Part shown: positions 26,269-37,800 of the stretch, one piece after another
How positions within the stretch are numbered: the first letter of the stretch is position 1
Layout of the letters: the number at the start of each line of letters is the position of its first letter
Origin: Branchiostoma floridae
Taxonomy: Eukaryota > Chordata > Leptocardii > Amphioxiformes > Branchiostomatidae
Assembly (NCBI RefSeq): GCF_000003815.2
Contig: NC_049981.1
Span: forward strand, 12,977,304-13,041,303
Reading direction: 5' to 3'
DNA length: 64,000 nt
Position numbers and translations under genes: made by a program
The notes under the pieces: generated by a model
Seen by the model: the letters and a program-made list of their open reading frames with translations, nothing else
The model's database searches: none
Told to the model about the DNA's origin: nothing

Positions 26269-26900
26269 CCACCGGGACGATTATACTGAGTAGTACTAAT
26301 ATTTACAAATACATAAGACCACGAAAATCATATTCATTTGGTGTTTACGTTGTAATTTGAACGACCGATGCAGTTTTCGACAAACAACTAGGAATGAATC
26401 TTCTTTGTAATAAAAATGATCAACGTCCACCCCCCCCCCCAAAAAAGCTAAATGCAGTACGTTGAGTAACTAAAAGGCGTATACACTACTGGAGAAGTAC
26501 ATCTCTGACCTACAGTAAATATATATATATAATATTTAGCCACTGGCAAGAGAATTATTGCGCACGTCGCTATATACTAGTATAGTAATCATATATACAA
26601 AGATCGTTGCAAGTTCCACAAAATCCATCCAGCACTAACTTACAATGGAAGTTGTTTTTTACCTAAACGTTTCTATTCGAGTCCTTATGTATTTCTCCGT
26701 CTAAAAACAATTTCCATCGAACAGATAGTATACGTCAAGTACTAGTAATCCTTCCTAAAAAATTGAGACAATCAACCTTACAACTATCCATTAAGCCGTA
26801 ACTAGTATCTTTCATTTCATTCAAACAAATAACACTAAAATTACCTAATCTAAAACCCAGGGACGATTTTAAGGCACTTGGTATTTCAATTTTGCTTGCG

Positions 26901-28854
26901 AATCGTGGCAACCAACATCTCTTGACTTGTGCTTAAGTTTTGTAACGTATGAAGCAAAGACTACAAACTGTATTTCCCGCCTACAGTCAGTACATATACG
27001 TTTTCATTGATGAAAAGAACATGAATTAACTACAAGAAGTTTTCTAATCAAAGAGTGGACAAATATCCATCAGCCCTTGTTGCAATTTGAATAAATAAAT
27101 AAATAAATGAATAAATAAATAAATATCCATCACAATAGAATTAGCCGGTGAGTGCAGCTATTTGACCAACGTTAACATTTTCGTGACGTTTTTATCAATT
27201 TATTCACAAATACATTTATTGGTAATCTTGTCGTGGATAAGACATTTGGCTTTCTTGATACGTATTAAGTACTGGGGTTTTCTCGGAGTTTTTTTTTTTT
27301 AATCATTGTATCAAAAGACATAAAGAAACAAATACAAATACATTCAGCCTAGCACGTTCCCAGGATATGATATCTAACTACTGGTTATGTTACATTTAAA
27401 CATTATCTAATAATTTGCTAAACATGCTCTCCTCCTGAAACTACCTATGGGATCGGTGAAATTAATTCTCTTGTAAAGGGGCAAGGTAAATGGAGTTGAA
27501 CGTTTGACATCATATTTTGGACAATAATAATCTCCGCAGCACGTGTATGACAGTGCCTTTCCGGACTTTCCTGGATACAAACAGGAACAATAGATGAAAA
27601 CTATGTTTCCATTTAACATGTATAACAAAAATGTCACCATTGTATTATAAATGAAATAATATTAATAATATTCTGCGTATTTTAGGCCACTCTAGGACAA
27701 GTTTGTGTGCGCGAACGACCTAGCAAAATTTCCCCTATAAGATTGGTATTCTCCACTTAAACATTATAACTGCTGATCTTTCCCAAAATACAATAGCCAT
27801 ACACAAAACAACCGCAAGACAACGTTTTCATGACCCTGTATGCAAACAGACGTACCAACACTGCGCGAAAAGCCGAATTTCCAGGGGATACATTTCTTTA
27901 CACATACCTGGAAATCTTAAAACCCCTTTAGAAATGCAATCAACAAACCATCTCTAGTGAAAACAAATCGTTATTTTGCGAAGGTGTCAATCTTTGTGAT
28001 TAGAAGTCTTTTGCTTGTCTTCCCATCCTCACACACCCTCTCCCTTTTCTCTGCATGTGTGCAAATGTTTGTGTTGGTACTTGAAATATTTCTTATGAAA
28101 AGGCAATCGTCGTCGGTGCCATGTCACATAACCACAACATTTGGTTGACTATGAGGGGCATGGTCAGTCCCCTTCCCCTGCAACATATATGGATCAGTTT
28201 ATTCCGTATACTGCCCATTACAAACATATCATGTACGCTTTGGGGAAAACGGAAAGATATAGAAACAGTCGTACAGTAGGGAAATCTCTCCTATTCCGTC
28301 ACCTCTTTTCAACTTAGTGCCACTCACCTCACTAGAGACTTATGTGTACCTGCAGTATTAAAGCCACTGGGTCGTGACGTTGGTGTTGTACCAGAGACAA
28401 CCGCCAGGGAGCGTTATCTATCAACATCAGGATCAAGATCAACATCACCATGTCTTCCTACACCAACCGTGACACTGATCCACCCTAGCTGTAGATTAGG
28501 TCTGTCTAGAAAACTAACTTTCTCTTTTCATCAAGTAAAATGGTAATTCAAATTTGCATTTGAATACGTGATGCAATGCGCTTGGTGGAAATTAAAAAAT
28601 CCTTTCCTACAAATTGTATTCATCTTACTGCCGAGAAAGAAGTAATCATTTTCCCTCCCTCTCCGAAGGACAACGTCGCGTCGTTAGAGGCAGCTTTGCA
28701 ATTTGGCAGACTTCGGCCATCCTCGTCAATCCCCGCCAACCACCATCACCGACGAGAGCCGAGTTCCTTCCTCCGATGCAAGCAAAGACTGTTTAATGTA
28801 GTTTATGTATAGATTGCTAAGTTGTTGTAAAAATTTACAAAAATCACAATAAAA
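26901..28854. other. Gene-free region upstream of the giant ORF
   Basis: AT-rich DNA with an AAAT microsatellite at 27089-27124. Short ORFs at 27957-28148 and 28576-28812 have no recognisable domain. The promoter and 5' UTR of the giant ORF probably lie here or in an unseen upstream exon. I see no clear TATA box. Confidence 0.4.
27089..27124. repeat. AAAT microsatellite
   Basis: Nine tetranucleotide units of the AATA type with a single interruption (AATG). Confidence 0.9.
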
Positions 28855-31800
28855 ATGAACACAGTAGAAGATAAGTTAGAAGTTAGTGCTAGTAGTGCTA
28901 GCAGTAGTGCTGGGCTAGGTCCCACACTTAGCATTGCGCGTCCCTCCCCTGCGCAGTCAAACACCGATGTATCAAAATATGCAGAGGAACTGATCAAGGA
29001 CCCAACAGTCCTCCGCAGTGCGACTAGCATCAGCAAGATGTTCAAAGGTGGCTCCAAAAACAACGTCACCACCATTTTTGCGAAAAACCTAATCGAATCC
29101 GCCACTTCAGACCTGCAGATTGAAATCGAATCTTGCTCGTCTATGTCGAGCGGCAGCTGTGAGTCAGGTGTGGACATGATGGACTCTGTTCTCAATATAA
29201 CCGGACTCATCCAAGCCGAGAAGAACCGAATCAAGGGCGAGTGCTCAAGGGAAGACCTCGGTCTCCTCTCACAGATCACGAAGTTTAAGCCGATCTCTCG
29301 CGAAACGACCGAGACCCACCAGAGGGGGAGCACACACGAGCTCGTGCACAGCCGCGACTCCAAGGGTGCAACAACAGAGCATCTCCACAAAAGCCAGTCG
29401 ATAACTACGATGGCCGATGTGAGACAGGGGAAGATCCGAACAGCATCTGGGAAGACGCTTCGGATCAGATGCTCCAAGACGAACGAAATCCTCCGCCAGA
29501 AGATGATTTATAACGCCAGACAGGAGTTGGCGCCTCCGAAAAAGAAGAAGTTCAAAACGATCGCTAAGGCGGTCGCCTGGACCGTTAGAAACAGATTGGC
29601 GTTCATGAAGGGCGATGTCCCCAAAACTAAGGAACAGGAGGACGAGGAGAAGATACAGAAACTGGCAAAGATATTCACCACAAACGTCATCAAAGGCGCA
29701 GTCAAGAAGTATGAATTGGAAGAAAGGCAGGAGGCCATAAGACAAGAAAGGCGCCGTCGAGCCAACCGCAGAAAATTCACAACCACCCCAAACTTCTTTG
29801 GCGAGCTGGAGTACTTTCCTGACCCTAGGCCGTGGGTTAAGAAGTTCGATAAGAACCACAACCCGAACAACAAGGCGCTGACATACTGGGTCCGAGAGAT
29901 CCAAAGGCAGGAAAAGGAGCACGAGTTAGGCCCGCCTCCACCCGGCCTGGACCTGCCCTGCAGCAACCTCTCCCTAAGGCACTCCAAACACTCTGACCTC
30001 AAGTTGGCGTGTCATGCGGAGACCGAAGAGGACGAATCTTCCATCTTCAGCAGTGGGCGAAAGAATTCAAGCATCTACTTCGCAGGCATCACTAAGATTG
30101 GTGACTCAGACGATCCTCAAATCCACGAAGAAGATAAGCTTGGTATGGCTGTTGGAGGGGCACCAGCTAAGAAAGAGGCACCTGGCGCAAGCCCCACACT
30201 TGAGCCCCTACTGAAGCCCTCGGAAAAGACAAACTCCCCGCAAACAGGAAACGCGAGCAAGCCAGATTATCTTGGCGGGAAATCTGGCGGCTCTAACATC
30301 ACCCGAGAGGCAAAGGGAGCTGGTATGACAGGGCTCTTCCCGGCAAACGATGTCCCCTCCGGAAAGAAGTCTCCTAAATCAGGCGGAACCCTTAAGGTAA
30401 AGGACGACAAGAAAAAAGGTGTAATGAGTTCTGTCCAGAAGGACCAGGGTAGTGAGATGTCCCCTGTGCTCACTAATGAGACACGTACACAAGCCAGGAA
30501 TTCCTCAAGCCTGGACGCAGAAGCTCTCGGCTCGTCCACTGTTGATGAGCCCGTGCCCATCTGGACAAAGGCCCCTAAGGAGAAAAAGTCGTGGACCACT
30601 CAAGACAAACCACGAGACATGACCGACCCTAGAGTCGATGCCCCTTATATGTTGCGCTCTTTGACCGAAGTCCGGCCAGATAAAAGCGTGGAAGAGATGG
30701 AAGAGCCTCCCCTTGCACCAAGAAGTTCCGAGTGCCTCATTAAGGGCATGGAAGGCCTGGCGTCTTCATCTGGGTCCTCTGGGGGGACAACTTGGACAGA
30801 GCCTGCCCAAACCAAGCAATGTGCTAGAGTCAGACCCACGGCTGTGGCAGACTCAGTTGTACCCTACGGTGCAGAGGCCAGAGTCAAGATAGCCGTTCAG
30901 AGAATAACGGTTTCCGTGACTGAGGAACTGATGGCGAACAATCGTTCCCTCCGCATTCTGAACCGCGCTGTCTCGATCATCAACCCCGTGGTGGTAGCGA
31001 CAGAGGCAGAGCTCTTTAACCCAACACTTCTTGGCGAACTGGTCCATCAAGTTAACCAGACGTACAGCACGATGGAGGCAGCCACACTGGGGCTTACAAT
31101 GTTCTTTGTTGAAATCTTGTCGGGTGTCCTGGCAAGAGCAGCAAACTTGATGCCTCTCATAGGCGCCACAGAAGAAGGCGGCCTGCCCGTACTCCCCTCA
31201 AACGCTCCTGTCGACAAGACAGACACGGCAGCGTCGACTGGAAACCGCCTGTTGGCGATCAGAGTGTCCCCACCGTCCTCTGTGTCTGGCGTGGATGATC
31301 AAAACGCTACAGACGCACAGCCACGCAGTGAAAGGCAGAAGACCAAACTGTCCAAGGGACGTTATCCAGTCCGGGAACAATCGCCAGGAATAAAGAATGT
31401 GATGCCGACAGCTTGTATGCCACGAAAAGCAAGCATTCCCTGTATGAAAAGAGACCCATTAAGGCCCCACACTGCGGCGGAGAGTGGAAAGTCAGAGAAG
31501 CCAGGCAGCAAACAAGGGGCTAAGGTGAAGTCTGCCAAAAAAGGCTCTCCTCCAAAGTTACAGAAATCTGACGGGCATGAAGAGCCAGAAGGCACAATCT
31601 GGAAAGTGCCAGACCGTAGAAGGCGCTCTAGTCTCCACCCAGAAGTGGTCGAAGACCTAAAGAACACGCTCCAACATCGCGGGGAAGATCGTCAGGAAAA
31701 GAAACAGACCCTGCACTTCACCTCTCAGTCGAGTGCCATGTCACAGAAGAGCACTGTGACCAAATACGGGAAAGGCAAGAAGAAAGACACNNNNNNNNNN

Positions 31801-34800
31801 NNNNNNNNNNNNNNNNNNNNNNNNNNNNNNNNNNNNNNNNNNNNNNNNNNNNNNNNNNNNNNNNNNNNNNNNNNNNNNNNNNNNNNNNNNNNNNNNNNNN
31901 NNNNNNNNNNNNNNNNNNNNNNNNNNNNNNNNNNNNNNNNNNNNNNNNNNNNNNNNNNNNNNNNNNNNNNNNNNNNNNNNNNNNNNNNNNNNNNNNNNNN
32001 NNNNNNNNNNNNNNNNNNNNNNNNNNNNNNNNNNNNNNCACCGCCGGAAGCTCCCCCTCTTCCTCCCCCTGACTACTATCTGTCGGGCGGCGACAAGTCG
32101 GACGACGAGACACCGAAGGCACAGGCACTGCCGCAGGAGGCTGCAATGGTGTACGTTCCGCCGCAGTTCTTGGCTCGGTTTCAGAGCAAGGAATTCAGAC
32201 ACGTAGAGTTCCACCCCTCCCCACGAAGCAGCGTCACCAGCAGTGTGGCGGGAAGTGATGTCGGCAGTGTACAGTCCTCCCGCGCAACTTCGCCCACAGG
32301 CACCCCTCGAAGCTCTAGTCCTGTTGGCAGGGACCACACAAGCCAAGGGGTCCAAAGCACGGCCCTTGCATCAGCCTTGCGTGATGCTGCAGAGAGCAGG
32401 GACACAGCACATGGCATGATGCAAACTCAAAGGGACAGTCTTGCCTTCCGACTGCAGTCCCAGGGGACGCAGCTGAAGCACTCCACCACCGTGAGGAGAA
32501 AGACGTCTACAGGGGAGACGGAAGACACGGCCGAGGCATCACACATGGTCGCCACAGTTCAGGCCGACAGAATCCCGTCACCGCCGCCCCTGCCGTCCTT
32601 TGGCCTGGGTTTATTATCTGCACACCCAGTGTCGGCCATGTCTCCTCTATCACCGGTGCCCGGGCATATGCAGTCTGGCTCACCTGGAAATGACAGCTTG
32701 TCCTTCCGGCTTCAGTCCCAGGCAACCAAGCTGAAACACTCCACCACTGTGAGGAGGAAGACGTGCACAGGGGAGACTGATGATACAGCAGAGGCATCGC
32801 AAGTGGTCGCGGCTGTCCAGGCTGAGCGTATCCCGACGCCGCCGCTACCGGCTTTTGGTCTCAGTGCACATGCACAGATAACGCCACCGGCTGCACTGGC
32901 AATTCCCAGTTCTGCACCAACTATGGGTCTGCTGTCACACCACCCTACTGCATCAGGCTTGCCTATGCCACAGCTTAGTGGAATGACTCGTCCCGGCCTT
33001 ACTGGAGGCACAGCCATGCGCCATACATCTGCGTCAGCCAAGGTGACACAAAAGACGAGCGTCAAAAAGGGTGACGAAACTGTGGAAAACGTCGCAGAAG
33101 CCAGCCAAGCCATGGCAACTACGGAAGTTGTGCAGATCCCTCCGCCGCCGCCGCTCCCAACTCCGGAACTGCTGAGACGGCCAAGTCTTCCACGAGCCAC
33201 GCCACACCTGATGATGCATGGGGCAGGATTCGGACGAGTCCCCTCGCCACCGGCTTTACCGCCTATGGACCTACTGATGGCCGGAATATCAGGTGGATTT
33301 GGACGAGTCCCCTCGCCCCCGGCTTTACCGCCTATGGACCTACTGATAGCCGGAATATCAGGTGGATTCGGACGAGTCCCCTCGCCCCCGGCTTTGCCGC
33401 CAATGGAGCTATTGATGGCCGGAATCTCAGGTGGTTTCGGACGGCCTCAGCCAAACATGGCTCTACAGTTAGCAGGACCATCGGCTCTGTCAGTGCCTCA
33501 GCCCTCACTTTTGTCCCATGGCCATGGACAAGGCGGTGGTACTTTTATGCGGAGCACTACTGCTTCCAACAAAATGACGCACAAGACTAAGGTCACAAAG
33601 GGCGATGAAACGGTAGAAAATGTGGCAGAGGCCAGCGAAACCGTTGGTACAATAGAGGTTGGCCATATCCCTGAACCGCCACCACTCCCAACGCCAGAGC
33701 AGCTAAGGCGTCCAAGTCTTCTACCTGCGGCGCCACAGCTTAACATGGCACTACAAATGGCAGGTTCTTCGGCTCTAGCAACCCCTCAGTACCCGCCTTC
33801 TTTGATATATCCAGGCCATGGACACAGCGGTGGTACTTTTATGAGGAGCACTACTGCTTCCAACAAAATGACGCACAAGACTAAGGTCGCAAAGGGAGAT
33901 GAAACGGTAGAAAATGTGGCAGAGGCCAGCAAAACCGTGGGTACAATGGAGTTTGGCCATATCCCTGAGCCGCCACCACTCCCAACCCCAGAGCAGCTGA
34001 GGCGGCCAAGTCTTCCACGAGCCACGCCACACCTGATGATGCATGGGGCAGGATTCGGACGAGTCCCCTCGCCACCGGCTTTACCGCCTATGGACCTACT
34101 GATGGCCGGAATATCAGGTGGATTCGGACGAGTCCCCTCGCCCCCGGCTTTACCGCCTATGGACCTACTGATGGCCGGAATATCAGGTGGATTCGGACGA
34201 GTCCCCTCGCCCCCGGCTTTGCCGCCAATGGAGCTATTGATGGCCGGAATCTCAGGTGGTTTCGGACGGCCTCAGCCAAACATGGCTCTACAGTTAGCAG
34301 GACCATCGGCTCTGTCAGTGCCTCAGCCCTCACTTTTGTCCCATGGCCATGGACAAGGCGGTGGTACTTTTATGAGGAGCACTACTGCTTCCAACAAAAT
34401 GACGCACAAGACTAAGGTCACAAAGGGCGATGAAATGATAGAAAATGTGGCAGAGGCCAGCGAAACCGTTGGTACAATAGAGGTTGGCCATATCCCTGAA
34501 CCGCCACCACTCCCAACGCCAGAGCAGCTGAGGCGGCCAAGTCTTCCACCTGCGGCACCACAGCTTAACATGGCGCTACAAATGGCAGGTTCTTCGGCTC
34601 TAGCAACCCCTCAGTACCCGCCTTCTTTGATGTCTCCAGGCCATGGACACGGCGGTGGTACTTTTATGCGGAGCACTACTGCTTCCAACAAAATGACGCA
34701 CAAGACTAAGGTCACGAAGGGAGATGAAACGGTAGAAAATGTGGCAGAGGCCAGCGAAACCGTGGGTACAATGGAGTTTGGCCATATCCCTGAGCCGCCA

Positions 34801-37800
34801 CCACTCCCAACCCCAGAGCAGCTGAGGCGCCCAAGTCTTCCACAAGCCACGCCAAACCTAATGATGCATGGGGCAGGATTCGGACGAGTCCCCTCGCCCC
34901 CGGCTTTACCGCCTATGGACCTACTGATGGCCGGAATATCAGGTGGATTCGGACGAGTCCCCTCGCCCCCGGCTTTACCGCCTATGGACCTACTGATGGC
35001 CGGAATATCAGGTGGATTCGGACGAGTCCCCTCGCCCCCGGCTTTACCGCCTATGGACCTACTGATGGCCGGAATATCAGGTGGATTCGGACGAGTCCCC
35101 TCGCCCCCGGCTTTACCGCCTATGGACCTACTGATGGCCGGAATATCAGGTGGATTCGGACGAGTCCCCTCGCCACCGGCTTTACCGCCTATGGACCTAC
35201 TGATGGCCGGAATATCAGGTGGATTCGGACGAGTCCCCTCGCCCCCGGCTTTGCCGCCAATGGAGCTATTGATGGCCGGAATCTCAGGTGGTTTCGGACG
35301 GCCTCAGCCAAACATGGCTCTACAGTTAGCAGGACCATCGGCTCTGTCAGTGCCTCAGCCCTCACTTTTGTCCCATGGCCATGGACAAGGCGGTGGTACT
35401 TTTATGAGGAGCACTACTGCTTCCAACAAAATGACGCACAAGACTAAGGTCACAAAGGGCGATGAAATGATAGAAAATGTGGCAGAGGCCAGCGAAACCG
35501 TTGGTACAATAGAGGTTGGCCATATCCCTGAACCGCCACCACTCCCAACGCCAGAGCAGCTGAGGCGGCCAAGTCTTCCACCTGCGGCACCACAGCTTAA
35601 CATGGCGCTACAAATGGCAGGACCTTCGGCTCTAGCAACCCCTCAGTACCCGCCTTCTTTGATGTCTCCAGGCCAGGGACAAGGTGGTGGTACGTTTATG
35701 AGGAGTACTACTGCTTCCAACAAAATGACGCACAAGACTAGGGTCACAAAGGGAGATGAATCAGTAGAAAATGTGGCAGAGGCCAGCGAGACCGTGGGTA
35801 CAATGGAATTTGGCCATATCCCTGAGCCGCCACCGCTCCCAACCCCAGAGCAGCTGAGGCGCCCAAGTCTTTCACGAGCCACACCACACCTAATGATGCA
35901 TGGGGCAGGATTCGAACGAGTCCCTTCGCCCCCGGCTTTGCCGCCTATGGAGCTACTACTGTCCGGAATAGCAGATATATCCGGACGGGTTCCGTCTCCT
36001 CCTGCGCTGCCGTCGATGGAGTTTCTGATGTCTGAAATCAGATATACATCTAGACAAGTCCCCAATCCTCCTGCTTTACCAACAATGGAGTTTCTGATGT
36101 CCGGAATCTCAGGATTCCCGGAGCGAGATGCCTCCCAGGCGTCGCCGCGGCCACTTTTGGATCTGGTCGGCTCCGGGGCCATGCAGCCGGTACCAGATCC
36201 AAACCGACAGTACACCGTCATGTCAATGTACGCCGCGCAGGAATCCACCTTGTCTCAGAAGAGAACCGTCACCCATCGTGACGAGGGCACAGAACACAGC
36301 ACGGCAGAGGAGTTCAGCATCGGGACAAAAGCAGCCGTGCTGCACACTAACATCCCGGAACCCCCTCTACTGCCAATGCTTAAGTATTTTGTCCAAAAGC
36401 CTTATGACCATCCCCAGGACACATTTGAACACCAGATAACACAGACAGTAGACAGGTTCTTCCGTCGAAGGGAATTGTCCATAAAGCTCCATCAGGACAA
36501 AGAGGATGTCACAGAATTTCTCCTCGGGCTCGAAGAAGACAAGTCACAGATTTCGTCGGAGAAACTCGAGGAGGTGAGAGCAGAGGCAAATGAAGAGCTT
36601 GCGACAATCAACGCCAGTATCTCCAATCTGCTGATGACGACATCATTAAGGAATGTGGTCGAAAACTCAGGGTCCCAGTGCTCTGAAGAATCACTAGAAC
36701 CAGGCGTGGTAGTGTCGGCTGATGACTACCAGACGGCTACAGAGTGGATAAAATCGGACAGTAAATTGACCATGAATCTGGAACGCCCATCCTTGCATGA
36801 GCTGCAAGGGGCAGAACAACACCAACTCTCACTTTGTAACCACACTGACCACGGTGAAAGCGCTTGGTACCAGTGCGACAACAACTACCAGGTTGTGCAT
36901 GGGGAGGATACCCCCTGCTGCATGATAGACCACGCCCACCACTGGACGTACGAGCCCACCAGATTCAAGTGCGGGAGTTGCAACGAGCCCCTGCTTATAA
37001 AATACCATATAGAAACTGACAGTGAGGATGACGACGAGAAGGACGAGGGGCATAAAAAAGTCCCCGTGCCTATATGCAACACCAAAAAGCACGGCCATGA
37101 GCATACATGGACGTACCGCACCATAAGAATGACATGCAAACAATGTCACGTGACGATGGTGATGAAAATGCACCTAGAAAGTGACGACGAAGATGAAGTA
37201 CCCGTTGAGAGGTCGGTTCCAATCCATCATAGGGCACCGCGGAAAGATCCCCGCACCCACACCCGTAGGATAAAGTCCCGTTCGGAAGACAGCGCCTCAC
37301 AGATTCCGCTGGTCCGGAAACCAAGTCAAACCAGCGAAAGGAAGTATCCGTACAGACAGCCAGGCAAGAAAGCCTATTCCAGCGGCAAAGAAAGGCCCTC
37401 ACGGAGCCTGCCCAAACCAAAGATTGTCGTGACTCCAGAGATGCGGCCTCAGTCTGCGTCTGAGACGGAGTTGGCATCAGGAATGGCGAAGGATCAGTCG
37501 TCCAAGACCCAGGGTCGGACTTCCCTGAAAAACGTGTACATACAGACAGCAGGTGGTTCAACAAGTCCACCTGGATCTGTGGCTGGAAAAACTGGCAAGC
37601 AGTCAGCGAAGGGCTCGGCTGAGCCCGCAGCTAAAACACAGAAGGACACTGTGAAGGGCGGCAAGGCGGGTATGAGGCGCAAAGAGAATTCCAAGAAAGT
37701 TTGGGATGCCCTTGTTGGCGACGACAATGAAAGTGGAAGCTCCAAGGCGCAAGCCACCCCGTCCAAGTATGCTAAAAAGCCTGATTCAGCATCTAAGGAT

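Larger units (their letters stand above)
23013..26900 (+). repeat. Tandem duplication, unit B (about 1.93 kb plus an unrelated insertion of about 2 kb)
   Basis: The first part (23013 to about 24262) matches unit A up to the GGTTTAGTTTTG motif. The match resumes near 26268 at CATCTAAACCACC and continues through CATTTGGTGTTTACGTTGTA, GACCTACAGTAAATATA and CAACTATCCATTAAGCC to about 26900. About 2 kb of unrelated DNA separates the two parts. Confidence 0.7.
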
